From: Allochromatium warmingii
Lineage (GTDB): Bacteria; Pseudomonadota; Gammaproteobacteria; Chromatiales; Chromatiaceae
Assembly (NCBI RefSeq): GCF_900107145.1
Contig: NZ_FNOW01000015.1
Coordinates: 1-64,000 of the forward strand
Length of the DNA stretch: 64,000 bases
Direction: 5' to 3'
The notes beneath the pieces are model-generated. The model was not told the DNA's origin and searched no databases. It saw nothing but the letters and a program-made list of their open reading frames with translations. Of the stretch, positions 1 through 8,675 are shown piece after piece; the first letter of the stretch is position 1, and the number at the start of each line of letters is the position of its first letter. Both the position numbers and the translations under genes were made by a program.

Positions 1-186
1 GGGCGTATGCGGTATTAGCCCGAGTTTCCCCGGGTTATCCCCCTCTGCCAGGCAGATTCTCATGCGTTACTCACCCGTCCGCCACTCGCCACCCAGGGAG
101 CAAGCTCCCCCGTGCTGCCGTTCGACTTGCATGTGTTAGGCATGCCGCCAGCGTTCAATCTGAGCCAGGATCAAACTCTTCAGTTC
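1..186 (-). rRNA. rrs: 16S ribosomal RNA, 5' end (partial)
   Basis: The minus strand carries the beginning of a small-subunit rRNA gene that runs off the left edge of the window. The conserved site AGAGTTTGATCCTGGCTCAG is read at 179 down to 160, and normal V1/V2 sequence follows. The mature 5' end is placed at about 186 by counting seven bases upstream of that site as in E. coli, so this boundary is good only to a few bases. The upstream antitermination and promoter signals are described separately. Confidence 0.97.
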
Positions 187-531
187 AAGTCCTTCTGGTT
201 TTACCTAAGTCAATTAGGCTTAACCGTGTCTTGCTCGACAGGTCTCACTTGAGAAGACTTGTCCGATCTCTTGGATTCCCAATCGACCCTCAAAGTCCCC
301 ACACAAATTATCTGAACAGCTTGTTAAAGATCTGATTTCCTTCATGTTCTTCGCGAAACTTTCGCCCCGCCAAGACCAACCATTCTACAGACTCCCTTCA
401 CGCTGTCAACTCCTTTTTTCAGCTCCGTACCGCTTTGCTTTGTCTTCAGCGATTCGGCTCGCAACTTAATCAGCACTGTCTGTGCCGCTTCGCCGCCCTC
501 CTGAAGCTTCCCGCTTCGTGGTGAGCCGCGC
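187..531 (-). other. rrn leader with boxA antitermination site
   Basis: This 345-nt transcribed leader lies between the P1 promoter and the 16S gene and has no convincing open frame. At 334 down to 321 the minus strand reads AGATCTTTAACAA, a boxA element, followed by CAGATAATTTGTGTGGG at 317-301. This closely resembles the E. coli rrn leader (CTCTTTAACAA then CAGACAATCTGTGTGGG). In that system boxA recruits the Nus antitermination complex and the adjoining sequence takes part in rRNA processing; the same role is inferred here from the sequence match. Confidence 0.85.
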
Positions 532-559
532 ATTCTACTCCTACCAACCTCTGTGTCAA
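532..559 (-). promoter_or_regulatory. rrn P1-type sigma70 promoter
   Basis: On the minus strand a perfect -35 TTGACA (559-554) and a -10 TAGAAT (537-532) are separated by 16 bp. The -10 is followed directly by the GC-rich discriminator GCGCGGC, the hallmark of stringently controlled stable-RNA promoters. An AT-rich stretch just upstream of the -35 (about 560-580, reading TGAAATAAATTTGATAC) could act as an UP element. Strong, growth-rate-dependent and ppGpp-sensitive transcription is inferred from these features. Confidence 0.85.
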
Positions 560-600
560 TACCGTATCAAATTTATTTCACGGGCATGACGGACAGCGTT

Positions 601-1392
601 CTATACATATGGCGCAACCGACCACGGCACCCAATATCGTTGCCCATGATGTTCGCCCATCACTGCCCCAATTCCATACGCCTGCTGCAATGATGCGGCG
701 CTCAAGACGCGCTCGACTGCGCCCGTTGCGACCACGCGCCCGCCGTTTAATAACACTAACCGATCACAAAAGCGGCTGGCTAATGTCAAATCGTGCAGCA
801 CGACGATGATGCTTGCTCCGCGTTGCGCTTGGGTGCGGAGCACGGTCATCACTTCAAGTTGATGACGCGGGTCGAGCGCCGCGACCGGCTCATCTGCCAG
901 CAGCAATCCGGCTTCAACCGCCAATGCCCGCGCTAGGCGTACCCGTGCCCGCTCGCCGCCCGACAGGGTATCGGATGCCCGTTCGCGCAATGTCCACACA
1001 TCAGTTGCGTGCAGCGCGGCCTCAATCGCCTGCTGATCGGCAGCCCGCGTCTGGCCCGCGCCGCGCCACCAGCCGCCGCGATAGGGATGCCGTCCGAGTG
1101 CGACTAAATCGGCGACTGAGATCGGCCATTGGACGCGATCATCTTGGCTTAAATAGGCGATTTGTCGCGCCCGTTCTCGCGCCGTCAACTGCTCTAGTGG
1201 TTTGCCGTGCCAGCGCATCGCGCCATGATAGGGAATCAGTTGCGCAATCGCCTGAATGAGCGTGCTTTTTCCGGCACCATTGGGGCCAATGAGACCGACT
1301 AATTCACCCGCGCTGACCTGACATGACACCGCTTCAATCAGCGTGCGCCCGCCGCGCTGGACTGTTACGTCACTTAGTTCGAGCGCGGTCAC
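601..1392 (-). CDS. btuD: Vitamin B12-type ABC transporter ATP-binding protein
   Basis: A 263-residue ABC ATPase of the FecCD/BtuCD importer class, which would power corrinoid uptake across the inner membrane. Walker A GPNGAGKST is at residues 36-44, the signature LSGGE at 143-147, Walker B LLLADEP at 163-169 and the switch histidine at 200. The chosen start is a GTG at 1392 that overlaps the btuC stop by four bases (GTGA), with GGAGAG upstream; the frame is open further back but only as btuC antisense-of-frame sequence. It is the last gene of the btuF-btuC-btuD series. The B12 assignment rests on the nearby cobU gene; a siderophore or heme transporter of the same family cannot be excluded. 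Confidence 0.85.
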   Translation of the reverse strand: MTALELSDVTVQRGGRTLIEAVSCQVSAGELVGLIGPNGAGKSTLIQAIAQLIPYHGAMRWHGKPLEQLTARERARQIAYLSQDDRVQWPISVADLVALGRHPYRGGWWRGAGQTRAADQQAIEAALHATDVWTLRERASDTLSGGERARVRLARALAVEAGLLLADEPVAALDPRHQLEVMTVLRTQAQRGASIIVVLHDLTLASRFCDRLVLLNGGRVVATGAVERVLSAASLQQAYGIGAVMGEHHGQRYWVPWSVAPYV

Positions 1393-2366
1393 AGCATGTC
1401 TCTCCGCGCTCGCAGTACCAGCGTCAAAAAGAAGGGGGCACCGATCAACGCTGTGACAACGCCGAGCATCGGTTCGCGCCCGCTGTTGGGTAGTCGCACG
1501 GCGATGTCGGCTGCCAGCACCAGCACTGCTCCGCCCAGTGCACTGGCCAAGAGCAGCGGCCCGGGGCGAAAGCCGACGGCGCGGCGCAAGAGATGTGGCA
1601 CCACTAGCCCAACAAAACCAATGGTGCCCGTGATCGCCACTGTTGAACCGACGCTCAAGGCCGATCCGAGAATAATTAGTGTACGCAAGCGCCCCAAATC
1701 CACGCCCAAGCTGCTGGCTTCCGCTTCGCCCAGTGCTAACGCATCGAGCGCCGGAATGCACCAGAACAAAAGGGCCAGACCGATTAACACGAATGGCAAG
1801 CATAGCCACACATCGTCAAAACTGCGATCACTAATCGAGCCGAGTAACCAGAGAATGATGTCTTGGGCATCGGTTGGATTGGGCGCGAGGTTGAGCGCCA
1901 GCGAGGTCAAGGCACCGGCCAGTGAGGTCAGCGCCACACCAGTCAAGATGAGCGTGAGATTGTTCGAGCCGGCGCGGGTCAAGACGTGTAGCACCAGCGT
2001 TGCTAACAGCGCACCGAGCATCGCGGCGGCTGGGAGCAGCCAGGGACTGACCAGCGCCAGCCCAAAATAGAGCGTCAATACCGCACCGAGACTGGCGCTT
2101 GCTGAGATGCCTAGCAAGCCGGGTTCGGCTAATGGATTGCGCAACAGTCCTTGCAGCGCCGCACCTGATGCGCCCAGTGCGATCCCGACCAGCCACGCCA
2201 ATACGACACGCGGTAGGCGAATCTCGCGCACGATGACTTGATGGGGTTCGGGGCCGCTGCCGATCAATGCTGCCAGCACTTCCGCGAGACTGAGCGGCGC
2301 TTCGCCAAATCTGAGCGAGAGCACACTGAGCAGCAGCAAAGCGAGGAATAAGAGATGATTTAGCAT
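1389..2366 (-). CDS. btuC: Vitamin B12-type ABC transporter permease (FecCD family)
   Basis: A 325-residue, very hydrophobic protein with about nine to ten predicted membrane helices, the normal size for BtuC. Family landmarks are GASGAALQGLLRNPLAEPG starting at residue 65 and the cytoplasmic coupling region TGTIGFVGLVVPHLLR at 246-261, which contacts the ATPase. It would form the translocation channel as a homodimer with two BtuD subunits. The gene overlaps btuD by four bases, so the two are translationally coupled. Upstream, 137 bp containing inverted repeat arms separate it from btuF. Confidence 0.88.
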   Translation of the reverse strand: MLNHLLFLALLLLSVLSLRFGEAPLSLAEVLAALIGSGPEPHQVIVREIRLPRVVLAWLVGIALGASGAALQGLLRNPLAEPGLLGISASASLGAVLTLYFGLALVSPWLLPAAAMLGALLATLVLHVLTRAGSNNLTLILTGVALTSLAGALTSLALNLAPNPTDAQDIILWLLGSISDRSFDDVWLCLPFVLIGLALLFWCIPALDALALGEAEASSLGVDLGRLRTLIILGSALSVGSTVAITGTIGFVGLVVPHLLRRAVGFRPGPLLLASALGGAVLVLAADIAVRLPNSGREPMLGVVTALIGAPFFLTLVLRARRDML

Positions 2367-2388
2367 TGAATGGGGTGGTGTTAAATTA

Positions 2389-2503
2389 GACAGGATTAAC
2401 AGGATATTTCAGGATTGACAGGATTTTTTATTTTAAGTGATTGTTCATAAAGCAATTTTAAAGTTGAATCCTGTTCATCCTGAAATATCCTTTTAATCCT
2501 GTC
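2389..2503. repeat. Dispersed repeat family I, inverted pair (btuF-btuC gap)
   Basis: The left arm (2389-2428) is built of units such as GACAGGATTAACAGGAT and TTGACAGGATTTTTT. The right arm (2467-2503) is the inverse complement, with AATCCTGTTCATCCTGAAA and TTAATCCTGTC. Together they could fold into a long imperfect hairpin around a 38-bp AT-rich loop. The same arrangement recurs at 3371-3471, 57784-57865 and 59650-59745, with a degenerate form near 32800-32876. The outer end abuts the btuF stop codon. Confidence 0.85.
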
Positions 2504-3382
2504 TCATGGCTGAACGTGCCGCCGTTCCAATTCAGCCGATTGCGCACTGAGTTGTTCGGCCACATCGAGCAATTCCAGCCCCCCACAGCCCCAGGCTTGA
2601 CCGGGCAGCGTCAGCAATGGGGTACGCGCCAACAGCGTCCGCAGCAGCGGATGCCGACCATAGGCCGAGCGCGTCGGCGACTGTGCTTGATCGAAATAGC
2701 CGAGCAGCAAGCGATCCGGCGGCGTGTGCGCTAACCGTTCGAGCGGAAACCGTCCCCAGCCGCTGATGCCCTGTTCTGCCGCCAGATTGCGCCATCCTAG
2801 CCGCGTGATGAGATCATCAACATAGGTGTCGCGTCCCGCCGTGCCACCACTCGGACGCAGATAGAGCACACGCGGTGCAATGGTCGTCGTTGCTGGTCGC
2901 GCCAACGCTTGCATCCGGTGCGCAAAATCCGCGACCAGTGCCGCGCCGAACTCCGCCCGCCCGATCCGCGCCGCGAGCGTGCGGGCCGTATCTAATGCCG
3001 CATCCCAAGTTTTCGTGTAAGGCACGGCGATGACTTCTATGCCCTGTGCCGCGAGCCGTTCGGCATGACGCCGCCCCGTCCAGCCCGCATACACCAGCAC
3101 GATATCCGGCTTAAAATACAGCACATCTTCCACCCCGCCGCGATTGGCTGGATAGAGGCTGGCGTGCTCGGCCACTGGCGACACCTGCCGATCCTGACTG
3201 TGGCGCGACACCGAGCGAATCTGTGTCGGATCAGCTAATCGCAACAGCAGCAAATCAGCACAGAGATTGGTGCTCATCACGCTCGGATAGGGCGGGTCAG
3301 CGAGCGCCGCGCCGGGAACAACACTCAGCCACAACCCAAGCGCATAAGCGGTGAGCTGTTGCCGAATATGGACAGGAGTCAC
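2504..3382 (-). CDS. btuF: Periplasmic corrinoid-binding protein, BtuF-like
   Basis: A substrate-binding protein of the BtuF/FecB (TroA-like) fold, expected to deliver corrinoid to BtuCD. With the GTG at 3382 it has 292 residues and begins with a signal-peptide-like segment ending in GAALA. The body shows the family pattern: a start like MSTNLCADLLLLRLADP, then GGVEDVLYFKPDIVLVY and a C-terminal WGCGGLELLDVAEQL. The start is uncertain because the 5' end lies in a dispersed repeat and no Shine-Dalgarno sequence is visible; a TTG at 3445 would give 313 residues. Cobalamin specificity is inferred from the adjoining cobU and btuCD genes. Confidence 0.75.
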   Translation of the reverse strand: MTPVHIRQQLTAYALGLWLSVVPGAALADPPYPSVMSTNLCADLLLLRLADPTQIRSVSRHSQDRQVSPVAEHASLYPANRGGVEDVLYFKPDIVLVYAGWTGRRHAERLAAQGIEVIAVPYTKTWDAALDTARTLAARIGRAEFGAALVADFAHRMQALARPATTTIAPRVLYLRPSGGTAGRDTYVDDLITRLGWRNLAAEQGISGWGRFPLERLAHTPPDRLLLGYFDQAQSPTRSAYGRHPLLRTLLARTPLLTLPGQAWGCGGLELLDVAEQLSAQSAELERRHVQP

Positions 3383-3471
3383 AGGATGAAACAGGATAAA
3401 TATAGCCCTAAAATACTGTTTTATAAAGTTTTTTAATCCTGTCAATCCTGAATCATCCTGTTAATCCTGTC
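3371..3471. repeat. Dispersed repeat family I, inverted pair (btuF 5' end)
   Basis: The left arm at 3371-3400 (GACAGGAGTCACAGGATG and ACAGGATAAA) and the right arm at 3434-3471 (TAATCCTGTCAATCCTG and TTAATCCTGTC) are inverted relative to each other. The left arm overlaps the likely btuF start codon. On the minus strand the right arm supplies a TTGACA hexamer followed by AT-rich DNA with TATAAA-like sequence, so the repeat may carry promoter activity for btuF; that is inference. Confidence 0.8.
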
Positions 3472-3488
3472 TAAAAATCCGCTTAATT

Positions 3489-4052
3489 CTATGCGCGATC
3501 AATGGGGACACCCAACCGCCGCAAATCAAGCGCATACCCCCCCGTCACCAGATAGGTTGCATCAGCACGCGGCCCCAAGCGCCGCACCAGCGCCCCGAGT
3601 CGATCACGAAACACGCGCCCCTGCGGATAGGCCGGTATCACCCCCCAGCCGGTTTCTTCCGCGACCAGAATCACCAGCGCCGCCGGGCGCTGCACCAGCG
3701 CATCCAACACCTGCGCACAGTGCGTGCTCCAAGCCGCATCATCCAGTTCCAGCAAATTAGCAACCCAAGTGCCAAGTGAATCGACCAATAAACAGCATTC
3801 ACCCGTGCCGACTGTCAGCAGCGCCAACTCTAATTCAGTCGGCGAACAGAGCGTCAACCAATGCGCCGGGCGGCGCTGACGATGCGCGGCAATGCGGGCC
3901 GTCCAATCCGCATCATCTGGATCTTCGCGGGCCGTCGCGATATAGAGCACTGGCCGCCCCGATTCGTGCGCTAACCGTTCGGCCCATTCGCTTTTGCCGC
4001 TCCGCGCTGGCCCGGTGACCAAAATTGTTGTCTGCGCGTGGGTGTTGTCCAT
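3489..4052 (-). CDS. cobU: Adenosylcobinamide kinase / guanylyltransferase
   Basis: A 187-residue CobU/CobP protein, the usual length. This bifunctional enzyme phosphorylates adenosylcobinamide and then transfers GMP to give adenosylcobinamide-GDP in the nucleotide-loop assembly of B12. The P-loop GPARSGKS is at residues 14-21. The conserved AAHRQRRPAHW (55-65) contains a histidine in the region used for guanylylation, and VAEETGWGVIPAYPQGR (130-146) is the family's most recognisable motif. Its ATG lies six bases after the alr stop codon, so alr and cobU are probably co-transcribed. Together with btuFCD it suggests salvage of imported corrinoids. Confidence 0.93.
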   Translation of the reverse strand: MDNTHAQTTILVTGPARSGKSEWAERLAHESGRPVLYIATAREDPDDADWTARIAAHRQRRPAHWLTLCSPTELELALLTVGTGECCLLVDSLGTWVANLLELDDAAWSTHCAQVLDALVQRPAALVILVAEETGWGVIPAYPQGRVFRDRLGALVRRLGPRADATYLVTGGYALDLRRLGVPIDRA

Positions 4053-4058
4053 TTGGCA

Positions 4059-5156
4059 TCAGGCTCCGTCGTAGAGTCGCGGCACGCGCCGCCCAAGACC
4101 GGTAAACAGTTGATAGGCAATGGTATCGCTGGCCTCGGCGACTGCACGCGCCGCGACAGTCTGACCCCATAGCTCGACCGGATCACCAAGCTGCACCGCG
4201 CCGCAATCGGTGAGATCAACCGTAATCATGTCCATCGACACCCGCCCGATCAGGCGCGTGAGCTGTCCATTGACGGCAACCTGCGTGCCGTTGCGGGCGT
4301 GACGCGGATAGCCGTCGGCATAGCCAATCGCCACCACCCCAACCCGCGTCGGGCGCGTGCAGACAAACCGCCCGCCATAGCCGACCGGCTCGCCGGCGGC
4401 CAGTTCACGCACCGCAATCACGGCTGATTCGAGCGTCATCGCTGGACGCAGTGCGGGCGTGGCAGCGTGCGGATCGCCCGCCACAAATGGCGAGACGCCA
4501 TAGAGCATAATGCCGGGGCGTGTCCAGTCACCCTGCGCGGCCGGCCAAGCCAGTACAGCGGCAGAATTAGCAAGACTGCGCCCGATCTGCGCACCGGAAA
4601 CGGCGTGCTCAAAGGTCGCCAGTTGCGCGGCGGTATAGGGATGCGCGGTCTCATCAGCGCGGGCAAAGTGCGTCATCGCCACCCGTGCGCCGATATGCGG
4701 ACACGCGGCTAGTTGCGCATTGACGGCGTGAAATTCGGACGGCGCAAAGCCGACGCGGTGCATTCCGGTGTCGAGCTTGATCCACACCTCAAGCGGACGG
4801 CTGGGCGCAGCGGCGAGCAACCAAGCAAGTTGTGTGTGATTGTGAACAACGAGGGCTAATTCTGCCTGATCGACCAGCGCCAATTCATCGGGACTAAACA
4901 CGCCTTCCAGCAGCACCATACGCCCGCGTATGCCCGATTCACGCAGTTCCAGCGCCTCTTCAACACAGGCGACAGCGAAGCCATCGGCCTCTGCGGCCAG
5001 CGCCTGCGCAACGGCCACCGCGCCATGTCCATAGGCGTTGGCCTTGACGACCGCGAGGGCGCGAGCGTGTGGGGTGTGAGATTTCGCGTGACGGTAATTG
5101 TGGCGAATCGCGTCCAGATGAATCCGAGCGCGGAGCGGGCGAGCAGAGCGGGTCAT
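4059..5156 (-). CDS. alr: Alanine racemase
   Basis: A 365-residue fold-III PLP enzyme that interconverts L- and D-alanine for peptidoglycan synthesis. The PLP-binding lysine is K38 within AVVKANAYGHG, and the C-terminal domain contains VAIGYADGYPR with the catalytic tyrosine region. The length matches bacterial Alr/DadX. It is followed after six bases by cobU on the same strand. No dadA neighbour is present, so the biosynthetic role is more likely than catabolism. Confidence 0.96.
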   Translation of the reverse strand: MTRSARPLRARIHLDAIRHNYRHAKSHTPHARALAVVKANAYGHGAVAVAQALAAEADGFAVACVEEALELRESGIRGRMVLLEGVFSPDELALVDQAELALVVHNHTQLAWLLAAAPSRPLEVWIKLDTGMHRVGFAPSEFHAVNAQLAACPHIGARVAMTHFARADETAHPYTAAQLATFEHAVSGAQIGRSLANSAAVLAWPAAQGDWTRPGIMLYGVSPFVAGDPHAATPALRPAMTLESAVIAVRELAAGEPVGYGGRFVCTRPTRVGVVAIGYADGYPRHARNGTQVAVNGQLTRLIGRVSMDMITVDLTDCGAVQLGDPVELWGQTVAARAVAEASDTIAYQLFTGLGRRVPRLYDGA

Positions 5157-5242
5157 GGGTGCAGTCGAAAAAGCCGTAGCAACGAAAGCAAATCAGTGTC
5201 GCATAAGCTGAGTGCAAATGCGCGAGGTGGCGTGCCGTGCAG

Positions 5243-5668
5243 TTATTTTCCGGGCAGACCGCCGTCGATCTGACCATGCTCAAAAAAGGTATGACAACGC
5301 GAGCATAAATAGAGCACCGGGGAGTTCATGTACGGCGTTTTGAGCACCCGCGTCCCGCTGCCACAGCGCGGGCAGGTATGAATGCGTCGATGTAGCCAAT
5401 ACATGCCTATGAGCCAGGGCGTGACGATCCAGACGAGATCAGCGTGCCATCCGGCAGCAGCCAAGAGCGGAATCCCCGGAAAAATGCCGAGTAATACCAG
5501 CGCCAACCACAGCCGAAAGCGCCGTTGAGCACGGGCCGGAAAGGCGCATTCTCGATACAGATGACCGTCGCGGCGCAAGCTGTGGCCATCTTCCGAAAAC
5601 AGCACGCCGCGATAGCGATACCCTTGACGGCGGTCGATCCAGTTAGGTGGCGGGTGAGAAGGGGTCAT
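5243..5668 (-). CDS. Zinc-ribbon membrane protein of unknown function
   Basis: A 141-residue protein that I do not recognise as a named family. The N-terminal third is soluble and basic. Two hydrophobic segments follow (about residues 51-73 and 76-93), then a C-terminal zinc-ribbon with CPRC at 99-102 and CSRC at 122-125, about 20 residues apart. The layout suggests an inner-membrane hairpin with a cytoplasmic metal-binding tail. It sits between alr and bamE on the same strand. No function is proposed. Confidence 0.7.
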   Translation of the reverse strand: MTPSHPPPNWIDRRQGYRYRGVLFSEDGHSLRRDGHLYRECAFPARAQRRFRLWLALVLLGIFPGIPLLAAAGWHADLVWIVTPWLIGMYWLHRRIHTCPRCGSGTRVLKTPYMNSPVLYLCSRCHTFFEHGQIDGGLPGK

Positions 5669-5684
5669 AACTCACTGTGAACAA

Positions 5685-6176
5685 TCAGTTTTTCGGATCC
5701 AGCCCAATCTTTTTTAATCCCTGACGAATCAATCCCTCACGCGCCTCATAATCCGGCACATCCAGCAAAATCTGCTCAGATGCCCGCGCCGCTGCTCGCT
5801 TCGGATCGGGGCGCTGCGTGCCCTCGATGCGCACTAACAGATCGTCCTTAAAATGCAGCGTCAAATCGCGCTGCTCCATCGGCTGATGCCCGCGCTGGAT
5901 GGTATAGGTGTAGTCCCAGCGATCAGCATGGAAAAAACTTACTAACGGCGGCGTGCCTAACAGAAAGTTGACTTGACGCTTATTCATGCCGAGTTCCAGC
6001 GCGTCAATCATCGCTTCGGTCAGGATATTGCCTTGCTGAATCGTCATTTTGTAGACAAAGGGCACGGTCTCCAGCAGCGAGTTAGAGGCCGCCTCGGGCT
6101 TAGTTTCGCGTGTACAGCCGGTCAGTGCGCTGACCACCAACACGCCGACGATTGGAAGACTCAAAAACTGTCGCAT
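5685..6176 (-). CDS. bamE: Outer membrane protein assembly factor BamE (lipoprotein)
   Basis: A 163-residue lipoprotein with a short signal peptide and a lipobox LTGC whose cysteine is residue 21. The mature part shows the SmpA/OmlA pattern: VYKMTIQQGNILTEAMIDAL, then LGMNKRQVNFLLGTPPL, then DRWDYTYTIQRG. BamE stabilises the BamA-BamD complex that inserts beta-barrel proteins into the outer membrane. The C-terminus is somewhat longer than in E. coli BamE (113 residues), which is usual in many gammaproteobacteria. The upstream flank is a region of decayed mobile DNA. Confidence 0.93.
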   Translation of the reverse strand: MRQFLSLPIVGVLVVSALTGCTRETKPEAASNSLLETVPFVYKMTIQQGNILTEAMIDALELGMNKRQVNFLLGTPPLVSFFHADRWDYTYTIQRGHQPMEQRDLTLHFKDDLLVRIEGTQRPDPKRAAARASEQILLDVPDYEAREGLIRQGLKKIGLDPKN

Positions 6177-6384
6177 CTTGCCTGAATCACACCATTGCGC
6201 TAAATCAATCCATCATACCGCAGCGCCGTGTTGGGAGCATCGGGGGGCGTGAGGGCTTGGGTGCAACCAAGAGGCCGCTTAAAAGCTAAACTATTGATTT
6301 TTAAGTATATTTTTCAAAAATCTGACAGATTTTGCGAGTTAATCAGCCTAAGAGACTATCTAGAAACGAGTCAATCATCTTTTC

Positions 6385-6600
6385 TAGCTGATGGCGAATT
6401 TGATTATTGCAAATTTGGCGAAGCCATAACCGACTAGATGCTAAATAAACAGTGGGTTTGGCTAACAATGAATGATATACACGAAACAGTATTGCCGTTT
6501 GCATCGGCGACCGTAATGCGAAATCTGCTCAAGCTGTATGGGATTCTCTGCGGCTAGCTGATCGTCAAAATTATTTTAATCACGAAGCGCCAACTTCGTT
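6385..6600 (+). pseudogene. IS1-family transposase relic (stops and frameshift)
   Basis: Fragments of an IS1-like transposase can be read in the forward frames. ADGEFDYCKFGEAITD ends in a TAG at 6435-6437, then NKQWVWLTMN resumes in the same frame, and a one-base shift later IAVCIGDRNAKSAQAVWDSL appears. The pattern (a D-E-rich start, W.W...., GDR...A..LW..L) is that of the DDE catalytic core of IS1-type transposases. With an internal stop and a frameshift it cannot be functional. The assignment is by motif recall, and the outer boundaries of the element are not visible. Confidence 0.5.
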
Positions 6601-6690
6601 ACGAGCACAATTCTTCTGCTGTCTGCAACATGAGCGACGGATTATTCCGGTTCAGTATCCATATTAAGTTCATGCTGCTCTCCTGTGCTT

Positions 6691-7008
6691 TTATTCGGTG
6701 CTTTTTTCACAAATGACGTTACGGAGACCTTTGATAAGCTCGATTATTTGTGGTGTAAAACGACCACCTTCATTCAAAGCGATTTCCTGATACCCCTGCT
6801 CTGCCAAAGTATCCCATGACCACGTATCAATAAAAGCCTGTGCCTGCGCTTTATCTTCCCCGATATTCAGATATATTTGATTGTACGAACGCTTGGAATT
6901 AAAAGGCGGATCTATATAACATAAATCAACTGATTCGTCTGATACCTTTTTTCTTAATACCTCAAGATTATCTCCGTAATATAAATTATTTTTGTGTTTT
7001 GTTTCCAT
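6691..7008 (-). pseudogene. Truncated N-terminal part of a DNA adenine methyltransferase
   Basis: A 105-residue frame starting at an ATG preceded by AGGAAT. It opens with NNLYYGDNLEVLRKK, then CYIDPPFNSKRSYNQIY, the catalytic DPPF motif IV of beta-class N6-adenine/N4-cytosine methyltransferases, often found in type III Mod-like enzymes. It then runs through WDTLAEQGYQEIALN and IELIKGLRNVICEKST before a stop. Complete homologues are several times longer, so the target-recognition part and the S-adenosylmethionine motif are missing. The truncation point faces the IS1-like relic, which suggests that an insertion removed the rest. The DNA is more AT-rich than its neighbours. Confidence 0.7.
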
Positions 7009-7300
7009 TTGTATTCCTATGCCTTCTGGCAAGATTAATAGGGTATATACCAATAGCGATGCGCTACATATTATTATGAAATCTTCGACTAATTGCACTG
7101 GTAGTGTCAAGCAGTTAACCGCTAGACTTTTGCAAAAAGCGGGGCGAAGTGGAGCAGTGATTCAATTTGCGATCATCGGCATCGATTTCAGCCTACACGT
7201 AGCCGCCTGTTTGCGTTTTGCACCGCTCATACGATAGTGTCAATCAGCCACTGATTTGGCGACATTCACATACAACATGACATCTAACGGGGGGCATATC

Positions 7301-8665
7301 GTGGAACAGCTAACCGCGTGGATCAACATTTTGAACGGCTGGGTCTGGGGGCCGCCGATGCTGGTGTTGATCTTGGGAGTGGGCTTTTTTCTCATGCTCG
7401 GACTGCGCTTGATGCCGCTCATCAAGCTCGGTTTTGGCTTTCGGATGCTCTGGCGCGGGCGCAGCAGTCAGGGTCATGGCGATATTCCACCTTACCACGC
7501 GCTGATGACGGTGCTATCGGCGACTGTTGGCACGGGCAATATTGCCGGTGTCGCCACCGCGATCTTTCTCGGCGGGCCGGGGGCGCTGTTCTGGATGTGG
7601 TGTACGGCGCTCGTCGGCATGGCGACCAAATATGCTGAAGCCGTGCTGGCGCTGCATTACCGCGAAGTCGATAAGCAAGGTCGGCATCTCGGCGGCCCGA
7701 TGTATTACATCAAGCTCGGATTGGGCAAAAAATGGCTGTGGATGGCGACCGCATTTGCTGGTTTTGGGGTGCTCGCCGGTTTTGGCATCGGGAACACCGT
7801 GCAGGCGAACTCAGTGGCGCAAGCGACGCTGAACGCATTTGACGTGCCAGTTTGGGCAACAGGTGTCGTCATGGCGAGCTTGACCGCGTTGGTGCTGCTC
7901 GGCGGGATCAAGCGCATCGGCGATGTGTCGGCCGCATTGGTGCCGCTGATGGCCGTGATCTATGTCAGCGGCGGTCTGGTGGTGCTGGCGCTCAACAGCG
8001 AGCAGATTGTGCCGGCGCTCGATCTGGTCTTGACCCAAGCCTTTAACCCCACCGCTGCCAGCGGCGGTTTTGCGGGCGCGACCGTGGCGGCGGCAATTCA
8101 ATTCGGCGTAGCACGCGGCATCTTTTCTAATGAAGCCGGTCTCGGCAGCGCCCCGATTGCACACGCCGCCGCGCAGTCTAATGATCCGGTCGCACAGGGC
8201 GCTGTCGCGATGGTCGGCACCTTTATTGACACATTGGTGATTTGTACGATCACCGGCTTGGTCATTCTCGTTACTGGCGCTTGGGAATCGGGCGCAACGG
8301 GCGCGGCGCTGTCCTCACAGGCATTCGAGAGCGCATTGCCTGGCTTCGGCGCTTACATCGTTGCTATCGGGCTGGTGTTATTTGCTTACACGACGATTTT
8401 GGGCTGGAGCGTGTATAGCGAACGCTGTGCGCAATATCTGCTTGGCGAACGCGCTGTGTTGCCATTTCGCATTCTGTGGGTGTTGGCTATTCCGCTCGGC
8501 GCAATAGCGCAACTGGATTTCGTCTGGCTGGTCGCCGATACGCTCAATGCGTTAATGGCATTGCCGAATTTGGTGGCGCTGCTATTACTCAGTCCGGTCG
8601 TCTTTCGATTGACTCGCACGTATTTTGCCAAACCGCGTTTGGAGACCTCGGCGGAAGAGGTTTAA
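7301..8665 (+). CDS. Alanine/glycine:cation symporter (AGCS family)
   Basis: A 454-residue polytopic membrane protein of the AGCS family, which couples uptake of alanine or glycine to sodium or proton entry. The N-terminus LNGWVWGPPMLVL and the signature LSATVGTGNIAGVATAI followed by LGGPGALFWMW are diagnostic. About eleven hydrophobic segments can be seen. I chose the GTG at 7301 because GGGGGG lies just before it and homologues begin at this point; an ATG at 7277 is in frame but has no ribosome site. A strong terminator follows the stop codon. Substrate specificity cannot be read from the sequence. Confidence 0.93.
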   Translation: MEQLTAWINILNGWVWGPPMLVLILGVGFFLMLGLRLMPLIKLGFGFRMLWRGRSSQGHGDIPPYHALMTVLSATVGTGNIAGVATAIFLGGPGALFWMWCTALVGMATKYAEAVLALHYREVDKQGRHLGGPMYYIKLGLGKKWLWMATAFAGFGVLAGFGIGNTVQANSVAQATLNAFDVPVWATGVVMASLTALVLLGGIKRIGDVSAALVPLMAVIYVSGGLVVLALNSEQIVPALDLVLTQAFNPTAASGGFAGATVAAAIQFGVARGIFSNEAGLGSAPIAHAAAQSNDPVAQGAVAMVGTFIDTLVICTITGLVILVTGAWESGATGAALSSQAFESALPGFGAYIVAIGLVLFAYTTILGWSVYSERCAQYLLGERAVLPFRILWVLAIPLGAIAQLDFVWLVADTLNALMALPNLVALLLLSPVVFRLTRTYFAKPRLETSAEEV

Positions 8666-8675
8666 GCAATCAACT

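Noticed and set aside
1396-2070. Open frame of 224 codons opposite btuC
   Set aside because: It is antisense to a clear permease gene; the composition reflects the complement of hydrophobic codons.
3383-3488. Possible cobalamin riboswitch upstream of btuF
   Set aside because: The gap is only about 105 bases and consists of repeat family I arms; no B12-box-like sequence was seen.
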